From the NCBI RefSeq assembly GCF_040717455.1, contig NZ_JBFEFH010000030.1:15364-79363 (forward strand): DNA of 64,000 nucleotides, in the 5' to 3' direction. Below are positions 44,070-51,864 of the stretch, one piece after another. The stretch comes from Tautonia sp040717455 (GTDB taxonomy: Bacteria; Planctomycetota; Planctomycetia; Isosphaerales; Isosphaeraceae). Position 1 is the stretch's first letter; every line of letters begins with the position of its first letter. The notes below the pieces were generated by a model, which worked only from the letters and a program-made list of their open reading frames with translations, searched no databases and was not told the origin of the DNA. A program made the position numbers and the translations under genes.

Positions 44070-44556
44070 CGTTACGCTCTCCAACAAGGAGCAATCACCA
44101 GGAGCAATCCCGTTGCCGTCGGCCTGGCAGGCGCGGTCAAGGGACGTCAGCCTTTTCGGATTTCGAGCGGGGAGTTGATGCCGAAGGCTCGGCAACAGGC
44201 GAGGCCCGACCCGCTCGGGCTTGAAGGTAACCGGGAGTTGCGCGTTGAACAAGCAACGCCCCTGATCGCATCATCGCACCGGGAGGTCGGCCCGGTCGGC
44301 CCGCGACCGGCCGCCGAGGCCCGGCCCCACGGTTTCAAGGTCCTTGACCCTGATGGTTCGGCGTGACCAGGATCATTGAATCTCATGACCTGGATCGTGT
44401 TTCGGTTCGAGGGGGTTCCAACCCGGAACACGCACACGTCACGGATCGTTCGCCGGTTCGCATCGCCTCGGGTCGCATGCCGTCGCGTTGCGACACGAAT
44501 CAGCACGTCAGGTCCCGTCACGTCGACCACCCGCCCGAATCTCGGAGGGAGAACTC
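44070..44556. promoter_or_regulatory. Divergent promoter region with tandem operator-like repeats
   Basis: A 487-base gap between the ketone-body-type operon and the ThuA/haem c gene. TGACCAGGATCA (44364-44375) and TGACCTGGATCG (44386-44397) are direct repeats 22 bases apart; a weaker copy TGACCCTGATGG lies at about 44345. Two-turn spacing suggests a dimeric regulator. CGGAGGGAG precedes the plus-strand GTG. Confidence 0.4.
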
Positions 44557-47500
44557 GTGAACCGCTGCCTTTTGTTCGCGATGGCCTTGGGTCTGGCCCC
44601 CCAATGGCTCCAGGCGGAGGACCGCGAGGCCGCTCCGCTCAAGGTCCTCTTCCTGGGGGACCAGGGGCATCATCGCCCCGCCGAGCGGGCAGCCCAGATC
44701 ATCCCCGTGATGGCCGGCCGCGGGATCGACGTGACTTATACCGAGGAGATCGACACGGCCCTCGATCCGGACACGCTCTCGTCCTACGATGCCCTAATCA
44801 TTTATGCGAACATCGAGGCGATCGATCCCGAGCGCGAGCGGGCCTTGCTCGACTACGTGGCCGGCGGCGGCGGCTTCGTGCCGATCCACTGCGCCTCGTA
44901 CTGCTTCCTGAACTCTCCGGCCTACGTCGAACTGGTCGGTGCGCAGTTCCTCCGCCACGAGACAGGGGAATTCGAGACGGAGGTCGTGGACCCGAGCCAC
45001 CCGATCATGGTCGGATTCGAGCCGTTCCGGACCTGGGATGAGACCTATGTGCATGCCAGGCACGACCCCGAGAAGCATCTCTTGCAGGTTCGGCCCGAGG
45101 GGGACGGGCGCGAACCCTGGACCTGGGTGCGGGCCCATGGTGCTGGACGGGTCTTCTACACGGCGTACGGCCACGATCACCGGACCTGGACCGAGCCCGG
45201 CTTCCAGGATCTCATCGAGCGCGGCATCCGATGGGCCGCGAACCGAGGGGGAGTCTTCGACAGCCGCCCCCGACCCTTAGATCGGGAGGGGACGTTCACT
45301 TCGATCGAGACCGAAACTCCGATCCCGAACTATCTGGCCGGGGAACGCTGGGGCACCCAGGGGGAGCCGCTTCGACGGATGCAGGAGGCGCTCGGCCCGG
45401 CCGAATCGATGGAACGCCTCGTGGTCCCGAACGGTTTCCGCGTCGAGCTGTTCGCGAGCGAGCCGGACATCCTCAAGCCGCTGTGCATGGCATGGGACCG
45501 CCGCGGCCGGCTCTGGATTGCCGAGAGCGTCGATTACCCCAACACGAAGGTCGAGCGGGGGGAAGGGCGCGACCGCATCACGATCTGCGAGGACACCGAC
45601 GGCGACGGCCGGGCCGATGCGTTCACCGTCTTCGCCGAAGGCTTGAACATCCCGACGAGCTTGACCTTCGCCCGGGGCGGCGTGATCGTCCATCAGGCCC
45701 CCGATACCCTCTTCTTGAAGGATACCGACGGCGACGACCGGGCCGACGTTCGCGAGGTCCTGCTCACCGGCTGGGGAACCGATGACACGCACGCCGGGCC
45801 AAGCAACCTGCGCTATGGCCTGGATAACTGGATCTACGGGATCGTCGGCTACTCGGCCTTCCGGGGCCAGGTTGGCGAGGAATCGCACCGCTTCAGTCAG
45901 GGATTCTATCGGTTCCGGCCCGACGGATCCGACCTGGAGTTCCTCCGATCCACCTCGAACAATTCGTGGGGGGTGGGCATCAGCGAGGAGGGGCTCGTCT
46001 TCGGGTCGACGGCCAACGGATGCCCGAGTGTCTTCCTCTCGATCCCGAACCGCTATTACGAATCCGTCCGGGGTTGGGCGCCGACGGTCCTGCGTAATAT
46101 TGCCGACTCCAACCGCTTCTTCCCGATCACCGAGAAAGTCCGCCAGGTCGACTGGCACGGCGGGTTCACGGCGGCCGCCGGTCACGCCTTGTATACGGCC
46201 CGGACCTACCCCGATCATTACTGGAACAGCTCGGCATTCATCACCGAGCCGACGGGCCACCTGGTCGCCACGATGACGCTGGAACGCCGAGGCACCGACT
46301 TCGCCGCGCATTACGGCTGGAACCAGCTCGCCAGCGATGACGAATGGACCGCGCCCATCGTCGCCGAGGTCGGCCCCGACGGGCATGTCTGGGTCATCGA
46401 CTGGTACAACTATATTGTTCAGCACAACCCGACGCCCCAGGGGTTCGAGACGGGCAGGGGGAATGCTTACGAGACCCCCTTACGCGACCGGACGCATGGC
46501 CGGATTTACCGGGTCGTTTACGAAGGCGCTCCCCCGGCCGAGTCGACGACGCTCGACCCGGCCGACGCCGAGGGCCTCGTGTCGGCGTTGACTCGCGACA
46601 ACATGTTCTGGCGGCTTCATGCCCAGCGGTTGCTGGTCGAGCGGGGCGAGACGGACGTGGTGCCGGCGCTCATTGCCCTGGTCAAGGATCAATCGGTCGA
46701 TCCGATCGGCCTGAATCCGGGGGCGATCCATGCCCTCTGGACGCTGCATGGGCTGGGGGCGATCGACGGCGAGGCGGAGGCCGCCGCCCTCTCGGCCCTG
46801 GGGCACCCCTCGGCCGGCGTCCGACAGAATGCCGTTCGGGTCCTCCCGAAGGACGACGATCAGGCCCTCTCGGCGGTGATCCGATCGGACCTGTTGCGCG
46901 ACGACGACCCTCATGTGAGGCTCTCGACCCTGCTGGCCCTCTCGGAGCGACCCGAGTCGACGGTTGCCGCGGGATGGCTCGTCGAGGCGGCGTCTTCCGG
47001 CGCGTTCGACGGGGATCAATGGCTTGCCGATGCCGCCGTTGCGGCCGCCGCCGCGCACGCGAGGCCGTTCCTGGAACAGCTCGCCACTCATCAGTTCGAT
47101 GGGCCGCCGACCGCCACCGTCCTCGCCATCGCCGACCGCGTGGCCGAGCACGAGGCCCGGGGCGTGCCCACGGGGACGATCGGCGGGACCGTTGCCCTGC
47201 TCACCGCGGCGCATCCCGAGATCGCGCAGGCTGTCATCGCCGGGATCGGCCGGGGTTGGCCCGAGGATCGGCCGGCGACCCTCGACAAGGATGATCAAGA
47301 GTCGATGGCGCTCCTGCTCACGAGGCTCCCGGCCGAGACCCAGGGGCAGCTCGTCGCCCTGGCCAGTCGCCTGGGGGCCGAGGGATTTGAGCGGTATACC
47401 GCCGAGATCGCCGACCGGCTGCTGGCCGAGGTCGGCAATGAGGCCCGAACCGAGGAGGCGAGGCTCGAGACGGCCCGCCAGTTCGTCACCTTCCGACGCG

Positions 47501-48885
47501 ACGATGCCGGGGCCGCGGCCGACCTCATCGCGTTGATCACGCCGCAAGCGTCGCCGACCTTCGCCGCCGGGCTGGTCTCGGCGATTGGTCGGAGCGCCGC
47601 CGAGGGCTCGGGAGCCGTCCTGGTGCGGGCGTATCCGTCGCTCACCCCCGCGGTCCGATCGGAAGTCTTGCGTGTTCTGCTCGGTCGGTCCGACTGGAGC
47701 GCCGCGCTGATCGACGGCGTCGAGCAGGAGATCATCCCGGTCGGCCAGCTCGCGCTCGACCAGAAACAACGGCTGATGGGCCACCCGGACGCGGCGATCG
47801 CCGAGCGGGCGTCGGGCCTGCTCGCACGCGGAGGCGGCCTGCCCAGCCCCGATCGGCAGCGGGTGATCGACGAACTCGCCCCGGTCGTCCTGGCCGGGGG
47901 CAATCCGACCGCAGGGCGAGGCGTCTATGATGCCCTTTGCGCCAAGTGTCATCAGCATTCGGGCGAGGGGGGGAACGTCGGCCCCGACCTGACCGGCATG
48001 GCCGCCCATCCGGCCGAGGAACTGCTGGTCCACATCCTCGACCCGAGCCGAGAAGTCGAGGGGAACTATGTGCAATACACGGTCGCCACGATCGACGGCC
48101 GGATCCTCAGCGGGTTGCTCGCGGCCGAGTCGCGGACCTCGATCGAACTGATCGACACCGAGGGGAAATCTCACGTCATTCTCCGAGAAGAGATCGATGA
48201 GTTCATTGCCTCAGACAAGTCGGTCATGCCCGAGGGGTTCGAGCAGCAAGGCACTCCCGAGCAGCTCGCCGACCTGATCGCCTTCCTCACGCGTCCGGGC
48301 AGGTATCTGCCGCTCGATCTCCGCAAGGCGGCCACGGTCGTCAGTACGCGCGGTATGTTCTTCGACGAGGGGTCCCGGACCGAGCGGCTGGTCTTCGACG
48401 ACTGGTCGACCAAGACCGTGGAGGGCGTCCCGTTCCAGCTCGTCGACCCGCAGGGCGACCGCGTTCCCAATGCGATCCTCCTCTACGGGCCTCAGGGGAG
48501 GACGCCGCCCCGCATGCCCCGGGCCGTCGACCTTCCGGTCAATGCCCCGGCCGAGGTCATTCACGTGCTCGGGGGCGTCGGCGGTTGGTCCTATCCGTTC
48601 GGCGACGAAGGGTCGGTTTCCATGGTTGTCCGCCTGCACTACGCGGACGGCACGACCGAGGACCACCCGTTGCGCAACGGCATCCACCTGGCCGACTACA
48701 TTCGCCGCGTCGACGTGCCCGGATCGACCCTCGCGTTCGAACTCGGCGGCAGGCAGCTCCGTTACCTCTCGGTTCGCCCCGAGAGGCCCTCGGAACCCAT
48801 CGCTCGGATCGAACTTCGAAAAGGTGAGGATGACTCGGCCCCGATCGTCATGGCGGTGACCGTCGAGGTCGGCGATACACCCTGA
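44557..48885 (+). CDS. PVC-type ThuA/propeller/HEAT/haem c giant exported protein
   Basis: About 1442 residues from the GTG at 44557, with signal peptide (residues 1-22). Domains in order: ThuA-like glutamine-amidotransferase fold (about 25-230, LKVLFLGDQGHHRPAERA, FVPIHCASYCF), a PVC-type sorbosone-dehydrogenase-like beta-propeller (about 285-660, AWDRRGRLWIAESVDYPN and several DTDGDGRAD calcium-like loops), an alpha-helical HEAT-like section (about 680-1100), a cytochrome c domain with CAKCH at 1128-1132 (GEGGNVGPDLTGM), then a C-terminal beta domain. Such proteins are expanded in planctomycetes and probably oxidise sugars or sugar derivatives in the periplasm. Distal tail after a hairpin at 48895. 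Confidence 0.9.
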   Translation: MNRCLLFAMALGLAPQWLQAEDREAAPLKVLFLGDQGHHRPAERAAQIIPVMAGRGIDVTYTEEIDTALDPDTLSSYDALIIYANIEAIDPERERALLDYVAGGGGFVPIHCASYCFLNSPAYVELVGAQFLRHETGEFETEVVDPSHPIMVGFEPFRTWDETYVHARHDPEKHLLQVRPEGDGREPWTWVRAHGAGRVFYTAYGHDHRTWTEPGFQDLIERGIRWAANRGGVFDSRPRPLDREGTFTSIETETPIPNYLAGERWGTQGEPLRRMQEALGPAESMERLVVPNGFRVELFASEPDILKPLCMAWDRRGRLWIAESVDYPNTKVERGEGRDRITICEDTDGDGRADAFTVFAEGLNIPTSLTFARGGVIVHQAPDTLFLKDTDGDDRADVREVLLTGWGTDDTHAGPSNLRYGLDNWIYGIVGYSAFRGQVGEESHRFSQGFYRFRPDGSDLEFLRSTSNNSWGVGISEEGLVFGSTANGCPSVFLSIPNRYYESVRGWAPTVLRNIADSNRFFPITEKVRQVDWHGGFTAAAGHALYTARTYPDHYWNSSAFITEPTGHLVATMTLERRGTDFAAHYGWNQLASDDEWTAPIVAEVGPDGHVWVIDWYNYIVQHNPTPQGFETGRGNAYETPLRDRTHGRIYRVVYEGAPPAESTTLDPADAEGLVSALTRDNMFWRLHAQRLLVERGETDVVPALIALVKDQSVDPIGLNPGAIHALWTLHGLGAIDGEAEAAALSALGHPSAGVRQNAVRVLPKDDDQALSAVIRSDLLRDDDPHVRLSTLLALSERPESTVAAGWLVEAASSGAFDGDQWLADAAVAAAAAHARPFLEQLATHQFDGPPTATVLAIADRVAEHEARGVPTGTIGGTVALLTAAHPEIAQAVIAGIGRGWPEDRPATLDKDDQESMALLLTRLPAETQGQLVALASRLGAEGFERYTAEIADRLLAEVGNEARTEEARLETARQFVTFRRDDAGAAADLIALITPQASPTFAAGLVSAIGRSAAEGSGAVLVRAYPSLTPAVRSEVLRVLLGRSDWSAALIDGVEQEIIPVGQLALDQKQRLMGHPDAAIAERASGLLARGGGLPSPDRQRVIDELAPVVLAGGNPTAGRGVYDALCAKCHQHSGEGGNVGPDLTGMAAHPAEELLVHILDPSREVEGNYVQYTVATIDGRILSGLLAAESRTSIELIDTEGKSHVILREEIDEFIASDKSVMPEGFEQQGTPEQLADLIAFLTRPGRYLPLDLRKAATVVSTRGMFFDEGSRTERLVFDDWSTKTVEGVPFQLVDPQGDRVPNAILLYGPQGRTPPRMPRAVDLPVNAPAEVIHVLGGVGGWSYPFGDEGSVSMVVRLHYADGTTEDHPLRNGIHLADYIRRVDVPGSTLAFELGGRQLRYLSVRPERPSEPIARIELRKGEDDSAPIVMAVTVEVGDTP

Positions 48886-48894
48886 CCTGTCGCG

Positions 48895-48909
48895 GCCCGA
48901 CGTTCGGGC
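48895..48909 (+). terminator. Short hairpin after the ThuA/haem c gene
   Basis: GCCCGA-CGT-TCGGGC forms a perfect 6-base stem ten bases past the stop. Small and without T run; weak candidate. Confidence 0.3.
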
Positions 48910-49001
48910 AATGCCGTTTCGACGGCCGTCGCGGCTGCGATTGGCCGGTGGGGATTCACGGAGTTGAGGTGTCGCGAGTGATCGTTCGCGAGAAAGGACC
49001 G

Positions 49002-50177
49002 ATGATGAGCAGGTTCGGGATCCGGCGTCGATTGGGTAGGTCAGCGGGCTGGACGGCTCTCCTCGTCATCGTCTTGAGCCACGCCGCGAGGGCCTCGGGA
49101 GGGCCCCTGGTCCTGGTGTCCTCCTTTGCGGGGGGGGCGGACGGGGTGATCCGCGGTTTCAGCCTGGATCCCGCCACGGGGGAGCTGGAGCAACTGTACC
49201 AGAGCGACCCCATCCCCCATCCGTTTTTCTTCAACGTGACGCCGGATCACGGATTCCTGTATACGATCCATGCAGAATCGTTCGGCGGCCCGCAGGACGA
49301 GCAAATCGCGGCGTATCGATTCGAGAAGGACGCGGGGACCCTGCGGCTGCTCAACCGCCAGACGACCCGAGGATCGGCCTCGTGCTTCGTGGAGATCGAC
49401 GCCGAGGCCGGGGCGGTACTGGTCGCCAACTACGCCACGGGGAGTGTCGTCTCCTATCAGATCAAGGACGACGGATCGCTCTCTCCTCCCGTCTCGTTCG
49501 TCCAACATGCCGGGAGCAGCGTGAATGAGGCCCGGCAGAGCGGGCCGCACGCCCACTGCTTCGTCATCGGCCCCAACAATCGATTCGCCTACGCCGCGGA
49601 CCTCGGCCTCGATCAGATCCTCTGCTACGCGCTCGACGCCTCGACCGGGACCGTGACGCCGAACGTGCAACCCTTCGTCCGGACCCCTCCGGGGTCGGGG
49701 CCGCGTCACCTGACGTTCCATCCGGGCGGCCGGACGATGTACGTGATCAATGAACTCCTCAATTCGGTCACGCGATTCGACTTCGAGGAGGATTCGGGGA
49801 TCCTCATCGAACGGGAGACGATCTCGACCCTGCCGGATGACTTCGCCGGTGAGAGCTACTGCGCGGACGTGAAGATCACGCCGGACGGGAAATTCCTGTA
49901 CGGGACGAACCGGGGCCATGACAGCATTGCCATGTACCGCATCGCCGAAAAGGGGGCGCTCCGCCTGATCGGGTTCGAACCCAGCCTCGGGGAGGGGCCT
50001 CAGAACCTCGCCATCACGGCGGATGGCCGCCTGCTGCTGTGCGCGAATATGCCGGGGAATCGCGTGACCGTCTTCCGCATCGACCCCCAGTCGGGGGATC
50101 TCACGCCGCTCGGGACTCCGCTGGAAGTCACTTCGCCTTCATGCCTGCGCATTCTCGAAGAACCCCCTTCACCCTGA
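49002..50177 (+). CDS. Exported lactonase-like seven-bladed beta-propeller
   Basis: A 391-residue protein from the ATG at 49002 (AAAGGA upstream) with a signal peptide. Repeated blades such as IRGFSLDPATGELEQLYQS, ARQSGPHAHCFVIGPNNRF, GSGPRHLTFHPGGRTMYVINE and GEGPQNLAITADGRLLLCANM are the 6-phosphogluconolactonase (YbhE/Pgl)-like lactonase pattern, including the H-x-H and R-H residues usually at the active site. Export suggests a sugar lactone outside the cytoplasm, which fits a product of the sugar-oxidising neighbour upstream; this pairing is inference. A 6-base stem AGGACC/GGTCCT (50180-50200) follows. Confidence 0.85.
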   Translation: MMSRFGIRRRLGRSAGWTALLVIVLSHAARASGGPLVLVSSFAGGADGVIRGFSLDPATGELEQLYQSDPIPHPFFFNVTPDHGFLYTIHAESFGGPQDEQIAAYRFEKDAGTLRLLNRQTTRGSASCFVEIDAEAGAVLVANYATGSVVSYQIKDDGSLSPPVSFVQHAGSSVNEARQSGPHAHCFVIGPNNRFAYAADLGLDQILCYALDASTGTVTPNVQPFVRTPPGSGPRHLTFHPGGRTMYVINELLNSVTRFDFEEDSGILIERETISTLPDDFAGESYCADVKITPDGKFLYGTNRGHDSIAMYRIAEKGALRLIGFEPSLGEGPQNLAITADGRLLLCANMPGNRVTVFRIDPQSGDLTPLGTPLEVTSPSCLRILEEPPSP

Positions 50178-50322
50178 CCAGGACCCCGGAATGAGGTCCT
50201 GCGACTCTCGATTGGCTGAATCGAGCGGTTCGTCGGTAGACTTGCCTCGGAAGATCGCGCGTTGAGCGGATGACCACCGGCGACGAACTGGATCGTTCGC
50301 CGAGGGTTGCTCCTCAACGTGT

Positions 50323-50650
50323 TTGCGCCGCGAACTGGTCGAGGTGCTGGCGATCTGGTCCGCCTCGCATGAGCAAATCCGACAAGGGGATCGAGCGTTC
50401 TCCCGGATCAGGCAGGCCGGGGAGGAGGCCCAGGACGCGCTGGACCGTCTCCAGCCGTCGTTCGCGACCATGAGGGACGCGGCCACCCTGGCGGCCCTGG
50501 CCGTCACCGGTCGGTTCATCCGCTGGCCGGGGTGCGTGACGACCTCGAACGGCGGGTCCGGCGATTCGTGACCCATCAGGAGCCGGGCCGCGAGCCGGTC
50601 AATCCGGGGCGGGCCGCTCGCGAGGCGGTCGAGATCCTCCAGGATGAGTC
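50323..50650 (+). pseudogene. Possible decayed reading frame with a frame change
   Basis: From 50323 a frame reads RRELVEVLAIWSASHEQIRQ onward for about 70 residues with coding-like character (EEAQDALDRL), then near 50530 the same character continues in another frame (VRDDLERRVRRFV, REAVEILQDES). This pattern suggests a frameshifted gene. I recognise no family, and a chance frame is not excluded. Confidence 0.3.
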
Positions 50651-50659
50651 GACGCGGGG

Positions 50660-50854
50660 GGCCTCGGCGGGTTCTTCCTGCCGACGTTCCTGGGCACCTT
50701 GAAGGAGGCGTCCGGCAGTTTCGGCGGCGGGTTCCTCGTCTTCGGGCTTTTGGGAGGGTTCGGAGGGGCCTTGATCCTCTCGCACGCGAGCAGGGGGTGG
50801 CGGGGGACCTTCATCAGCGACGAGGGTCGGTCGGTCGGGCGCCGGGGGCCCTGA
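50660..50854 (+). pseudogene. 3' remnant of a nitrate/nitrite (NarK-type) MFS transporter
   Basis: Without a start codon, 64 codons read GLGGFFLPTFLGTLKEASG, FGGGFLVFGLLGG and LILSHASRGWRGTFISDEG before a stop at 50852. This resembles the last two membrane helices and tail of a NarK/NasA-type nitrate transporter. An upstream stop at 50645 closes the frame. The uroporphyrinogen-III synthase-like gene that follows is often found with nitrate-assimilation genes, which supports the call. The rest of the transporter is absent. Confidence 0.5.
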
Positions 50855-50994
50855 TCGCCGAGCGCCCGGAGCTCGCCTCGTCCTGAATTCGACCGGGCCT
50901 GACTTGCCCGGTCCCCGGCACGTCCTGTCTGATGGGATGACGGGGACTCGGCAATCCCGAAACCTCCCACCAGCGATCGCAAGACCTGAGGAGC

Positions 50995-51861
50995 ATGATG
51001 ACCACTCCCGGAGCACCCGCTCGATTCGACGGCCTTCGGGTCGTCATTTTCGAGGCCAGGATGGCGGGATCGCTCGCCGAGTTGGTGGCCAAGCATGGCG
51101 GCGATCCCGTCTCGGCCCCCGCTTTGCGAGAGATCCCGCTCGGGACGGTCCCCGAGGTGGTCGCCTTCGTCGAGGGGCTGGGACGCGAGCAGTTCGACCT
51201 CGTCGTCTTCGAGACGGGCGCCGGGGTTCGCTACCTTGCTGGGGCGTTCCGGGATGGCGATTCCCCGATCGACTGGCCGGCGTTGCTGGCCCGGCCCCGG
51301 GTCGTGGCCCGGGGCCCCAAGCCCTCCTCGGCCCTCCGGGAGTTGGGGGTGCCGGTCGATTTCCGGGTCCCCGAGCCGAACACCTGGCGAGAGACCCTGG
51401 CCTTGCTCGATGATCGCTGCCCCGTGCGAGGCCTCCAGGTCGCCGTCCTGGAGTACGGCAAGCCCGGCCCGGGGCTGATCGAAGGGCTTGAGGATCGAGG
51501 GGCGTCCGCGACCCGGGTCCCCGTCTACCGATGGGCGCTGCCCGAAGACCTCCGGCCGCTGCGGGCCGGCATCGCCGAACTGATCGACGGGAAGGCCGGG
51601 GCCGCGCTCTTCACGGCGGGTCAGCAGGTCGAGCACCTGCTCCAGGTCGCCGACGACGATGGCAACGGCCGGGACCTCCGCTCCGCGCTGGCCGATCGCG
51701 TCGTCATCGGGTCGGTCGGTCCGTCAACCTCGGAGATCCTGCGGTCGCACGGCCTCCCGGTCGACATCGAGCCCGATCACCCGAAGTCCGGGCACCTCGT
51801 CGCCGCGGTCGCCGCTCGATGGAAGTCGTCTCTCGCGACACGAAGGCGACGGCCCGACTAG
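50995..51861 (+). CDS. hemD: Uroporphyrinogen-III synthase-like protein (HemD)
   Basis: A 288-residue two-lobed protein starting at 50995 (or the second ATG at 50998; TGAGGAG is just upstream). RVVIFEARMAGSLAELVAKHGGD, LVVFETGAGVRYL, VVARGPKPSSALRELGV, GLQVAVLEYGKPGPGLIEGL and the late SVGPSTSEILRSHGLPVDIEPDHPKSGHLVAAV follow the HemD pattern of two open alpha/beta lobes. It closes hydroxymethylbilane to uroporphyrinogen III for haem or sirohaem. Its position after a nitrate transporter remnant suggests a role in sirohaem supply. It converges on the next gene with a 3-base gap. Confidence 0.8.
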   Translation: MMTTPGAPARFDGLRVVIFEARMAGSLAELVAKHGGDPVSAPALREIPLGTVPEVVAFVEGLGREQFDLVVFETGAGVRYLAGAFRDGDSPIDWPALLARPRVVARGPKPSSALRELGVPVDFRVPEPNTWRETLALLDDRCPVRGLQVAVLEYGKPGPGLIEGLEDRGASATRVPVYRWALPEDLRPLRAGIAELIDGKAGAALFTAGQQVEHLLQVADDDGNGRDLRSALADRVVIGSVGPSTSEILRSHGLPVDIEPDHPKSGHLVAAVAARWKSSLATRRRRPD

Positions 51862-51864
51862 CAA

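Noticed and set aside
50644..50886. Open frame of 80 codons in the decayed region
   Set aside because: It is a different frame from the transporter-like remnant and gives an arginine-rich sequence without pattern.
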